Below, in pieces: positions 18,182-25,004 of a DNA stretch of 45,477 bases. The DNA comes from an uncultured Eubacteriales bacterium (GTDB taxonomy: Bacteria > Bacillota > Clostridia > Oscillospirales > CAG-272). A program made the translations under genes and the position numbers. The number at the start of each line of letters is the position of its first letter. Position 1 is the stretch's first letter. The stretch spans positions 1 through 45,477 of the forward strand of contig CAKSPO010000014.1 of assembly GCA_934481515.1 (NCBI GenBank), written 5' to 3'. The notes below the pieces were generated by a model. It was not told the DNA's origin, made no database searches, and saw nothing but the letters and a program-made list of their open reading frames with translations.

Positions 18182-18389
18182 ATCGGACTTCCGCCGTTTC
18201 GGAAGAATTTTTTCATCCTCCCGATGTGCTGTCGTTGGTGCGAAAAAATAAGAGTGCACAAAAAATCTCCCACAGCAGATAAAAATCGCCCGTACAACAG
18301 GATTCGGAAATCCGGACGACTCCGGAAAGCATTTCTGCGGTGTGTTTTCAAGAGTTTTGTAAAGACACAAGAATCCTTATAATAAGGTG

Positions 18390-18560
18390 GATAAGCCGGA
18401 GCACAAGGTCAAAGGGGTCGAAACAACCGCCGCACCTCTGCATCTGACCCGCGTCACGGAAAGCGTGCGGGTATCGCTTCTTTTGTCCGGCACTTGCATC
18501 AATAAAAAAGGAGCGGCAGAATCCCTGCTTCATCCGGCTCCGAAGTTTTTTGTTCTTTTT
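18390..18560 (+). ncRNA. Candidate structured non-coding RNA
   Basis: A possible promoter (TTTTGT, 17 bases, TATAAT at 18,378-18,383) precedes a segment that folds by eye into a three-way junction. The closing stem is GCCGGA/TCCGGC (18,395-18,400 with 18,486-18,491). One arm is GGTCA/TGACC enclosing AGGGGT/ACCTCT. A second arm is CCCG..CACG GAAAG CGTG CGGG. A bidirectional terminator follows (18,510-18,541 and T tract). There is no open frame with a ribosome binding site. I cannot match it to a known riboswitch or ribozyme class. It lies immediately upstream of the riboswitch promoter. Confidence 0.4.
18510..18552. terminator. Terminator after the candidate RNA
   Basis: GGAGC/GCTCC with an inner GCAG/CTGC stem, followed by GAAGTTTTTTGTTCTTTTT on the plus strand and TTTTTTATTG on the minus strand. 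Confidence 0.65.
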
Positions 18561-18582
18561 GGTAAAAAATAGCAAAAAGGGG

Positions 18583-18611
18583 TTGACAAATCCGAATTAC
18601 TGCAATATAAT
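18583..18611 (+). promoter_or_regulatory. Strong sigma-A promoter of the riboswitch leader
   Basis: A consensus TTGACA (18,583-18,588), 17-base spacer, TATAAT (18,606-18,611). It drives transcription into the c-di-GMP riboswitch. Confidence 0.85.
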
Positions 18612-18689
18612 ATAGATGCAATTCCGGATTTGCACGCTTTCGTCCTTTCATACCCCGAAAGGCGGCGATGCGAATGCGGTATCTGCATT

Positions 18690-18785
18690 CATACCTTGGT
18701 AAACCTGTCGAAAGGCAGGGACACAAAGCCAGATGGGTCTAAGGCAGACAAAAGTCTGCTATGACAGCCGGTTGCTGCCGACTCC
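18690..18785 (+). promoter_or_regulatory. Cyclic-di-GMP-I (GEMM-I) riboswitch aptamer
   Basis: The conserved core of the GEMM-I class is present in order: GGTAAACC at 18,698-18,705; a stem closed by the GAAA tetraloop (CCTGTCGAAAGGCAGG); GGGACACAAAGCC; GGGTCTAAGG as the tetraloop receptor side; a variable stem CAGAC/GTCTG; and CTATGACAGCCGGTTGCTGCC. The class senses the second messenger c-di-GMP and typically controls motility, adhesion and surface-protein genes. Here it is followed by a terminator but no gene: about 110 bases on, an insertion-sequence remnant begins. Confidence 0.9.
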
Positions 18786-18830
18786 GGTCGGTACAAAAGC
18801 AAAGGGCATGATCCCCCATGTCCGCGCTTT

Positions 18831-18879
18831 CTGCTGTCCGTGTAAAGACCCCCTCTTGATGCCGGACAGCAGTTTTTTT
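18831..18879 (+). terminator. Expression-platform terminator of the c-di-GMP riboswitch
   Basis: CTGCTGTCCG (18,831-18,840) and CGGACAGCAG (18,863-18,872) form a perfect 10-bp stem followed by seven T. A competing pairing upstream (AAAGC..GGG with CCC..GCTTT, about 18,796-18,830) could act as the alternative fold. Confidence 0.85.
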
Positions 18880-18991
18880 ATTGTATTCCCTCCTTCGCAG
18901 AGGGCGTTCTGCTCTGTTGAAAAACGGAGGCTTTCAATACGGCATCCCCGCAAGTCATTAAAAACATACTGTTTTTCAAAATGAAAAATCA

Positions 18992-19353
18992 TGATATGCA
19001 CCCCAAAAGTCAGACCCTTTTGGAGGTGCATATTTTTATGTCAGGAAAACAGAAAAACGACTCGCCGGAATTCAAGATTCGTGTTATAATGGATATGCGG
19101 GTACTCTGCTCCAGTTACTGCGAAACGGTATGAACGTATTGGGATAAAAAACAAGGACAAGAAGAAAGCTGCAAAAATATAATTAAAAAGCAGGAACACA
19201 CATTTTTAGAAGAAGCCGAAGGGCGAATCAAAGAAAGACGTGGCAGAGCTTGTAAAGCAAGCGGTTCTAACAAGGGACGCCCTCCCAAGCTTGATAAAAA
19301 GATCGAAGAAGATCTGATTGCCGAGAACCAAAGACTATATAGTTATTACAGCT
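18992..19353 (+). pseudogene. Decayed IS3-type element, orfA remnant
   Basis: The left end reads TGATATGCACCCCAAAAGTC, the form of an IS3-family terminal repeat, followed by GGAGGTGCATATTTTTATG and an orfA start at 19,038. The frame gives MSGKQKNDSPEFKIRVIMDM and then breaks. Later pieces in other frames include KNKDKKKAAK and, near 19,245-19,345, GSNKGRPPKLDKKIEEDL followed by IAENQRL, which is the usual C-terminal end of such OrfA proteins. Several frameshifts and deletions and the absence of orfB make it non-functional. A matching end in the opposite orientation lies at 24,134. Confidence 0.85.
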
Positions 19354-19518
19354 AATGAGAGCTTTTCTCTCAAATGAAAAGGAATGTGCCCGGCTCAATA
19401 CCGAACTCATTCGAAAACAGGTTCCTATTTGTTTTTTGTCTATCCTTTTGGTGCACTTCAAAAATTCCAGGCGGGCGGAATTGATTTTTCCGGGAGAGCG
19501 TTCTTCCGGAAGCAGAAA

Positions 19519-19555
19519 AGGAGCTGTTAAAAACATCGAGTTTCTTAACAGCCCC
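19519..19555 (-). terminator. Terminator of the GH78-LiaF-like operon
   Basis: On the minus strand GGGGCTGTTAA pairs with TTAACAGCTCC, followed by TTTTCTGCTT. It lies about 50 bases after the last gene of the operon. Confidence 0.7.
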
Positions 19556-19605
19556 TTTTTGATATTCTTTCCCGGCAGAGAGAACAACAGAACAATCCCG
19601 TCGGA

Positions 19606-20745
19606 TCAGTGTTCCGCATACAGTGGGCGTGGCAATATGCCCTCCTCCCCGAAAATCTCCGGATCACTGAAATCAATGATGTCCCGCACAAACCCAGGCG
19701 TATAACCGTGATCCCTGCAATATTCGATTCCGGCGCGCAGGCGCTGCTCATAGTCCGGAAGCCAGATTCCGGAATCCCTGTAGAAAAGCTGCTCGTGAAT
19801 CAGCACATCCACAAAGCTCCGGTCGCCGTAGGTTTGTGCAAACCAGTCCATTTCCTTCCGGATGCCTTCGGGCGGATAGCAATTGAGCACCGTATCACAG
19901 GGGAACAGAATCATTCCCGTGGAAGGATCCTTCCAGAAGGAATATTTCCGGACGGCATCAAATTCCTCCTGCGAAGCATAGTAGCAAAGCCATCTTTCCC
20001 CGTTTCGGTTCAGGGAAAAGTCACCGAGCAGAGCGCGAATTCCGCAATCATACAGTGCCCGGACGCACTCCCTCGGTGCATCGGCAAAATGCAGGGTGGT
20101 AACGGGCGTAAGGTATCCCGCAAACCGCCGGATTTCCTCGTTTACTTCACGGCAATGTTCATACACCGTCTGATAGTCGGAGCGGACGTAGGGCCAGTTT
20201 GGAAAATTTGCTCTGGCGTGAAACGAAAGCGTCAGCCACGACAGTACGCTTTGCCATTCTGCCCGGAACCGATCCGACAACTCCGGCAGAGAGAAGCCTC
20301 CCCTCTCCGGACAGGTGTAGTAAATGTTGAAATGAAATTTGCTCCCGTACTCCTCGTGAAGTCTTTGATAAAGGGCAAGATACGGGTTTTCAAAGATGCT
20401 TTTGTAAACATCCTGATGCCGGGCAATGTCCTGCAGAAACCAGATATTGTCGTCGACGGAAACACGGTAAATCTTTTTTGGCGTATAAAGCCGGAAAACT
20501 TCACTTTCCGCCGTTTCCGCATATGTTTCATTCATCGCGGTCAAAACCGTTCGTTTTCCGGAAAACGGAACATCCGCACGGTAATATCCGTTCTCCCATC
20601 GGCAGGGGATACCGTTGACGGAAACCCTGCATCCGACGGGCGCATCCACAACGCATGTAATCCGGTCCTCTCCCCTTGCAAGCTTTTCGTCTGTCAGGCA
20701 GATCATTGTACCGGGGATCGGGTCAATCCATTTTACAGTTTTCAT
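19606..20745 (-). CDS. Uncharacterised protein, possible deacetylase-like barrel
   Basis: A 379-residue soluble protein that I cannot assign with confidence. An N-terminal beta-rich segment of about 90 residues (CRVSVNGIPCRWENGYYRAD) resembles a small carbohydrate-binding or bacterial Ig-like module. The remaining part contains IYRVSVDDNIWFLQDI, LSFHARANFPNWPY and VLIHEQLFYRD, with spaced Asp/His residues reminiscent of polysaccharide-deacetylase-like barrels; this is inference from pattern only. No signal peptide. It is the last gene of the minus-strand operon with a LiaF-like protein (51-base gap) and a GH78-like enzyme, so a role in handling a glycan is plausible. The ribosome binding site (GGGGGCAGACC before ATATG) is weak. 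Confidence 0.75.
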   Translation of the reverse strand: MKTVKWIDPIPGTMICLTDEKLARGEDRITCVVDAPVGCRVSVNGIPCRWENGYYRADVPFSGKRTVLTAMNETYAETAESEVFRLYTPKKIYRVSVDDNIWFLQDIARHQDVYKSIFENPYLALYQRLHEEYGSKFHFNIYYTCPERGGFSLPELSDRFRAEWQSVLSWLTLSFHARANFPNWPYVRSDYQTVYEHCREVNEEIRRFAGYLTPVTTLHFADAPRECVRALYDCGIRALLGDFSLNRNGERWLCYYASQEEFDAVRKYSFWKDPSTGMILFPCDTVLNCYPPEGIRKEMDWFAQTYGDRSFVDVLIHEQLFYRDSGIWLPDYEQRLRAGIEYCRDHGYTPGFVRDIIDFSDPEIFGEEGILPRPLYAEH

Positions 20746-20796
20746 ATACGGTCTGCCCCCAAGAATAAATTCAGTCGGTTTGCAGAGTCTCCTCTG

Positions 20797-21489
20797 TTAT
20801 GCCTCGAAGGAAATATCGCCCAACCGGTTGGAGCCTTCCACAATCAGCTCCCGGCGGAATACGGTCGGGTTGTCCCGCACGCTGACCGAGCCGAGCGAGT
20901 TTCCGACGCGGGAAACCACCCGCCAGTCGCCGGGGACATGCACGGTCATTTCCCCGAAGGAATTGTCCACGTACAGGGAAACCGGCTGCGCGGCATCACC
21001 CGCTTCGGTATTCTGAAAATACACCTCGGTGGAACCCATGCGGTTAAAGACCGAAAAGCGGTTCTTTTCCGCAAGATCAAGATACGCCACACTGTCGGAA
21101 TACCGGTTGTCAACCTCCGTGGCGGATCTTTTTTTGGAACCGATTTCGCCAAGCAAAAGGTTCAGTGCAATGGTCAGAAGCAGGGCAATACCGATGACGC
21201 CCCAGCCGTTGACCTGTTCCAGCCCTGCCCCGGTCAGTCTTGCAAGATCGGATTTGAAAACGACAAACAGCAGGGCGAGCGGCAGAAAAATGTCAAAATG
21301 CGCCCGCAGACTTCTCCCGAACACCAGATTGCTGACAATCCAGTACAACAGCACCGCCCCGACAAACCATTTCCATGCGGAGACGCCGGAATTCCATACG
21401 ATATCCGGAAAAAAGATCCGCAGCGTCAGCCCGGCGGCAAGCGCCAGAAAAACCAACCCCCAGAAAATCCGTTTTGTATTCTTTTTCAT
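20797..21489 (-). CDS. LiaF-like membrane protein
   Basis: A 230-residue protein with four predicted membrane helices in the first 115 residues (IFWGLVFLALAAGLTLRIFF, then three more) and a soluble beta-rich C-terminal domain (VSLYVDNSFGEMTVHVPGDW, then NSLGSVSV and GSNRLGDISF). This is the layout of LiaF/YvqF-type and related cell-envelope-stress proteins. LiaF restrains the LiaRS system in Bacillus; no histidine kinase or response regulator is adjacent here, so that function cannot be assumed. The start has GAGGAGG about eight to nine bases upstream. It lies between a GH78-like gene and an unknown gene in one operon. Confidence 0.8.
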   Translation of the reverse strand: MKKNTKRIFWGLVFLALAAGLTLRIFFPDIVWNSGVSAWKWFVGAVLLYWIVSNLVFGRSLRAHFDIFLPLALLFVVFKSDLARLTGAGLEQVNGWGVIGIALLLTIALNLLLGEIGSKKRSATEVDNRYSDSVAYLDLAEKNRFSVFNRMGSTEVYFQNTEAGDAAQPVSLYVDNSFGEMTVHVPGDWRVVSRVGNSLGSVSVRDNPTVFRRELIVEGSNRLGDISFEA

Positions 21490-21636
21490 CTTTCTGCCCT
21501 CCTCTTTTTCATAAAAGAACAGCTCTGCTCTGAATCCGCTCCCTGCCGGACACGCAATTCCGACCCGTTCGCCGGGGATTGCAACACCGGCTCCGCGGAA
21601 AACGCGCAGACAGGAAGCGACCGTTCGCTTTTCGGC

Positions 21637-23637
21637 TCAAAGCACCGTCTCCGTGCCGGGCAGGATCGGAACTTCTTTGCCGCCGAAGCAAAGTGTACCG
21701 CCGGAAAGGTCGGTTTTCACATGCACCTGCCCGTTCCGGTATTCCACAGAGACAAGGCCGTCCCGCAGCGGAACCCTGGCGGTAAAATTCCGATAGTTGC
21801 CGGGATTGGGCGCCACCACGAAGGTCGCGGAGCCGACCGAGGTCGGGCGGACGCCGGCGCAATACTTTCCGAGAAAGGCGATGGGTCCTCCGCCCCATGC
21901 GTGGCATAGGGACTTCCCGTAGGCGGAGCCGTACATACGGTAATGCTCCGCGCCCTTTTCGGTCGGGTCATACTCCTCCCAGATGCTGGTCGCGCCCAGT
22001 GCAAGCATTCCGCCCCAATAGGAGGAGATCAGCTCCTGCGCGACGTTGATCTTCCCAAGCTTGCACAGCGTCATCAGTTCAAAGGTCTTGAAATAGGGGG
22101 TCGTGATGGCGGTGATCCGGTCATTTTCCAGAACGGAGCGGCAGATAACCGCGGCGCGATCTGCGTCGCAGAAGTCGAACAGCACCGCAAAAATGTTGGC
22201 GTGTCTTGTCACGTGGTTCTTCCCGGACTCAAAGCTGTCGATGTAGGCATTCTGCTCCGATGACCAGAAATCGCGGTTGATGCAAGCCTTCAGGGTCTCG
22301 GCGCGGGAAAGGTACTCGGTCGTGTCCTTCCCGAGCATCCGTGCCATATTTGCCATGACGATATAAATTTCCCAGAGCAGAATCTGTTCGGCGCACACGG
22401 CACCGGTCTTGTCGATTTCCGACCAGTCCACAAAAACCCAGTCGTTGGATCTGCCGACCACGTAGCCGTCTCCGCGCAGCCGACCGACCACAAAATCGTA
22501 TAGTGCACGGATCCGATCCCACATCAACCGGAGAAAAGCAACGTCGCCGCTCCGGTAGAGGTACTCCCACGTGCCGATGATCAGAAGTGCCGTATAGTCA
22601 TTGATGGTGTTGACATGCTCCACATACGGCGGCTTGCCGTAAAGTGCGATCATTGTCCGCTTGGACACCTCCTCATCGCCGAAGAGGTAGGCGTTGATGA
22701 TGTAGGACAGATATGCGTCGCCGCCCCAGCACCAGCGATCCCGTTTGATGGCGTCCAGAAGGAGCTCCCGGGTGCAAAGATGGAAGGTGTAGGCGCAAAC
22801 GTCGTACACCCGCTTGACAAGCGGATCTTCGCAGGTAAAATCTCCTTTGTATTCCAGTGCAAGCATTTCCGCTTCCGCACGCACGTTTTCCGCCTTTCCG
22901 AGGAAGGAAACGTACCGGAACGCGCGGGAGGCAAGCACATACGCCGCCTGACCCTGTACCGTTTCGTAAACCAGTGCGTTGTTCTTTCCCTCCAGTCCGT
23001 AGGAGGTGGCTTCCTCATAAGACTCCCCGTAGATGACGGTCACGGCATCCTCCGGCTTTGCGGTGAAAAGTATGGTGCCGAACATCTCTTTGCCGAAATC
23101 GTAGGTCACCATACCGTTCTTTTCGGTTTTCCCCACCGGGTCGCATGCCTTGCGGGTGAACGGGAACACCGTCACGTCATCCTCCAAGGAATCATACACC
23201 GGCTGACAGCCTGCCGGGTGACAGCCGCTGTCCGGAATGGCTTTTGCAACCGCAAGTCCCTCATGCGTACTGATGCCGGGGGTTGCAAACCAGCTCCCGT
23301 CGCTGGGTGCAATGTCGGACTCCACATAAATTGCCGGAAGATCGCGGTGGTTCAGCACCACAACCTCCAGATGATGGTGTCCTGCGGGGATCGTGACCCG
23401 CGTTTCTGCCGGGAAGCGTTCCTCATCCACCAATACATACCCTTTCCCGCGGGTATGAAGAACCAGATAGCCTTCTTTCCCGGAATCCGTATCTCTGAAA
23501 AAGTTCACTCTCGGATAAACGCCTGCCAGCTGCCAGAAGCAGGGATAATCCGCTCCGTACTCCTGTCGCCGGTCATGCAGAAGAAGGCTGTGATAAAGCT
23601 CGTAATCTCCGGGATACCAAATCCACTGTGCCTGCAT
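21637..23637 (-). CDS. GH78-like alpha-L-rhamnosidase family protein
   Basis: A 666-residue cytoplasmic-type protein (no signal peptide). An N-terminal beta domain with MQAQWIWYPGDYELYH is followed by an (alpha/alpha)6 catalytic domain. Key region LLDAIKRDRWCWGGDAYLS corresponds to the DxxxRDERxxWxGDA segment of GH78, with Asp and Arg kept but DERLGW altered to DRWCWG. ATSIWEEYDP gives the second acidic position. It ends with a beta domain typical of the family. GH78 enzymes cleave terminal alpha-L-rhamnose from plant and microbial glycans; the changed motif makes the exact specificity uncertain. The start has AAGGAG eight bases before ATG. It is the first gene of the IS-bounded operon. Confidence 0.85.
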   Translation of the reverse strand: MQAQWIWYPGDYELYHSLLLHDRRQEYGADYPCFWQLAGVYPRVNFFRDTDSGKEGYLVLHTRGKGYVLVDEERFPAETRVTIPAGHHHLEVVVLNHRDLPAIYVESDIAPSDGSWFATPGISTHEGLAVAKAIPDSGCHPAGCQPVYDSLEDDVTVFPFTRKACDPVGKTEKNGMVTYDFGKEMFGTILFTAKPEDAVTVIYGESYEEATSYGLEGKNNALVYETVQGQAAYVLASRAFRYVSFLGKAENVRAEAEMLALEYKGDFTCEDPLVKRVYDVCAYTFHLCTRELLLDAIKRDRWCWGGDAYLSYIINAYLFGDEEVSKRTMIALYGKPPYVEHVNTINDYTALLIIGTWEYLYRSGDVAFLRLMWDRIRALYDFVVGRLRGDGYVVGRSNDWVFVDWSEIDKTGAVCAEQILLWEIYIVMANMARMLGKDTTEYLSRAETLKACINRDFWSSEQNAYIDSFESGKNHVTRHANIFAVLFDFCDADRAAVICRSVLENDRITAITTPYFKTFELMTLCKLGKINVAQELISSYWGGMLALGATSIWEEYDPTEKGAEHYRMYGSAYGKSLCHAWGGGPIAFLGKYCAGVRPTSVGSATFVVAPNPGNYRNFTARVPLRDGLVSVEYRNGQVHVKTDLSGGTLCFGGKEVPILPGTETVL

Positions 23638-23732
23638 AGGATGCTCCTTGTTCTCTGATCACTTCGTATTTTGTATTTTGAAAAAATCTGCGTTCGCGGC
23701 GCTTCTGCGTTCCGCAAAGCTTTTACGGGTTC

Positions 23733-23761
23733 ATTGTATCATATCCGCAACGCTTTTGCAA
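23733..23761 (-). promoter_or_regulatory. Sigma-A promoter of the GH78-LiaF-like operon
   Basis: On the minus strand TTGCAA (23,756-23,761), 17 bases, TACAAT (23,733-23,738). It lies 25-60 bases beyond the transposase homology of the right IS remnant, so it may derive from the element's end. Confidence 0.7.
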
Positions 23762-24019
23762 CAATTTCGAAAAATTTTCGAAGTTTAGGTGATTGAATGA
23801 CCTCGACCGCGGAGACAAAAGAAATCCCCAAAGCAGAAGCCAAGACCTCGGAATGGAAAAACGAAAATATATCATAGGCGCTTTTTCCATTGAATTGTTT
23901 TCTTTTTACGGCATTAACGGGCAAGAAGATCAGGTTAACCGATTCTTGCGTAAAGTCATCAAAAGAAGCGCCGGTTTTAACGATGTCTCTGAAAAGGGTA
24001 TGATGAATCGGTGTTCTCG
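23739..24019 (-). pseudogene. C-terminal fragment of an IS30-type transposase
   Basis: An intact frame encodes HHTLFRDIVKTGASFDDF, TQESVNLIFLPVNAVKRKQF, NGKSAYDIFSF and LASALGISFVSAVEVIQSP. These match the C-terminal end of a clostridial IS30-like transposase that ends with a VIQSPKL-type motif. The N-terminal helix-turn-helix and most of the DDE core are absent. It joins an IS3-type orfA beginning at about 24,010, giving a chimeric relic. Confidence 0.75.
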
Positions 24020-24134
24020 CACATCCATTATAACACACATCTTAAATTCTGTCGAGTCCCTCCTGTTTTCTCGTCCCGTTTTTGCCCATTAAAATATGCA
24101 CCTCCATGAGTGTCTGACTTTTGGGGGCATATCA
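24005..24134 (-). mobile_element. IS3-type left end and orfA start, inverted copy
   Basis: Read on the minus strand from 24,134: TGATATGCCCCCAAAAGTCA, then GGAGGTGCATATTTTAATG with an ATG at 24,087-24,089, then a short stretch homologous to the orfA at 19,038 (GAATTTAAGAT..GTGTTATAATGGATGTGCG), ending in codons for REHR. It is the same end as at 18,992, in opposite orientation, and both copies point inward. Confidence 0.8.
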
Positions 24135-24150
24135 ATTCCACCGTGGAATT
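24134..24150. repeat. Perfect 8+1+8 palindrome at the IS edge
   Basis: AATTCCAC C GTGGAATT begins at the outer base of the IS end and lies about 50 bases before the rpsT promoter. It could be an operator for rpsT or the scar of the insertion target. Confidence 0.6.
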
Positions 24151-24202
24151 TACTTTGGAAATTCACTCTGCAAAAATATTTTCGAAAAAATGCAAAAAGG
24201 TA

Positions 24203-24231
24203 TTGCAATTCCGGCGGAAGTGTGATAAAAT
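24203..24231 (+). promoter_or_regulatory. Sigma-A promoter of rpsT
   Basis: TTGCAA (24,203-24,208), 17-base spacer, TAAAAT (24,226-24,231), about 75 bases before the gene. Confidence 0.65.
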
Positions 24232-24314
24232 GAGTCGGTATATGGATGAAGCTGTGCGCACCCTCTCAGGCGCCGCTTTGAAATATCTTTCAAATCTAAA
24301 GGGAGGTGAAAAGA

Positions 24315-24581
24315 ATGCCGAATATCAAGTCCGCAAAGAAAAGAGTAAAGGTCATCCAGACCAAGACCCTGCAGAACAAGATGTACCGCAGTGCTCTGAA
24401 AACAGAGATGAAGAAGTACGATGCAGCTCTGGCTTCCGGTGATATGGCAGCCGCACAGGCAGCGTACAAGTCCGCCGTCAAGAAGGTTGACCAGGCAGCT
24501 GCTTACGGAATCATCCATAAGAACGCAGCCGCTCATAAGAAGAGCCAGTTCACAAAGAAACTGAACGAACTGAACAAATAA
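24315..24581 (+). CDS. rpsT: 30S ribosomal protein S20
   Basis: An 88-residue basic helical protein, the usual size of bacterial S20, beginning MPNIKSAKKRVKVIQTKTLQ and carrying the conserved AAYKSAVKKVDQAAAYGIIH and NAAAHKKSQ segments. S20 binds 16S rRNA at the base of the small subunit. The ATG at 24,315 is chosen because GGGAGGTGA lies about eight bases upstream; the in-frame GTG at 24,306 is inside that site. It is monocistronic with its own promoter and a very strong terminator. Confidence 0.97.
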   Translation: MPNIKSAKKRVKVIQTKTLQNKMYRSALKTEMKKYDAALASGDMAAAQAAYKSAVKKVDQAAAYGIIHKNAAAHKKSQFTKKLNELNK

Positions 24582-25004
24582 TCTCCTGCCGATCGCAAAA
24601 CGGAACCAACCCATCCGCGCTCCGGAAGGCAGAAAAAAGAAGCATACGGCATTCGCTGTATGCTTCTTTTTTCTGCCCTATGCGATTCTACATGCAAACA
24701 GTATCTGTATAACCCCCGCCCCTGCCAACTGAGTGGGAACCGGAACGCTCGTGCAACACCGGAAAACCGTTTTTCATTGCGGTTATTTTCGCCCGTGGGA
24801 ATCTTCTCAACATCGCAAACCGATAATTTTCCATTCCCCTTCCGGCTTCTGCCGGGCAAAAAATTCCATCTGCACATTCCGTTCCGGCTTCTGTTAAACG
24901 TCGGAATACCCTCTTCGCCGGTAGGAAACGGGCGTTGCCCGCGCGGGATCCGCCCGCTTCTAAGAAATTCGCACGACCTTTCCAATGACATTCCCCCGCC
25001 GGAT
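24582..25004. other. Intergenic region between rpsT and murC
   Basis: It holds the rpsT terminator. The rest (24,680-25,004) shows no supported coding frame. A GC-rich inverted pair CGGGCG/CGCCCG near 24,925-24,960 may be a weak terminator for murC. Confidence 0.5.
24629..24676. terminator. Very long terminator hairpin after rpsT
   Basis: A 22-bp stem with a single G-T pair (24,629-24,650 with 24,655-24,676) around an ATTC loop. The 3' arm contains CTTCTTTTTTC, so the U tract is inside the stem and the structure can work in both directions. Confidence 0.85.

Larger units (their letters stand above)
18070..19605. other. Gene-poor region with RNA elements and an IS remnant
   Basis: No intact coding frame is supported over 1.5 kb. 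In order it holds two inverted repeats after the DUF11 gene (18,087-18,138 and 18,154-18,181), a candidate structured RNA (about 18,390-18,560), a promoter with a c-di-GMP-I riboswitch and terminator (18,583-18,880), a decayed IS3-type element (18,992-19,353), and the terminator of the minus-strand operon (19,519-19,555). Confidence 0.75.

Noticed and set aside
18348..18726. Short minus-strand frames across the RNA region
   Set aside because: They overlap the terminator, promoter and riboswitch and have no ribosome binding sites.
18992..19353. Active insertion sequence
   Set aside because: orfA is broken by several stops and frameshifts and orfB is missing, so it is annotated as a pseudogene.
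19355..19705. 116-residue open frame after the IS remnant
   Set aside because: Crosses the terminator and the end of the neighbouring gene; no ribosome binding site; at most the first residues could be IS debris.
20797..21489. Complete LiaFSR envelope-stress system
   Set aside because: Only the LiaF-like protein is present; neither the kinase nor the response regulator is nearby.
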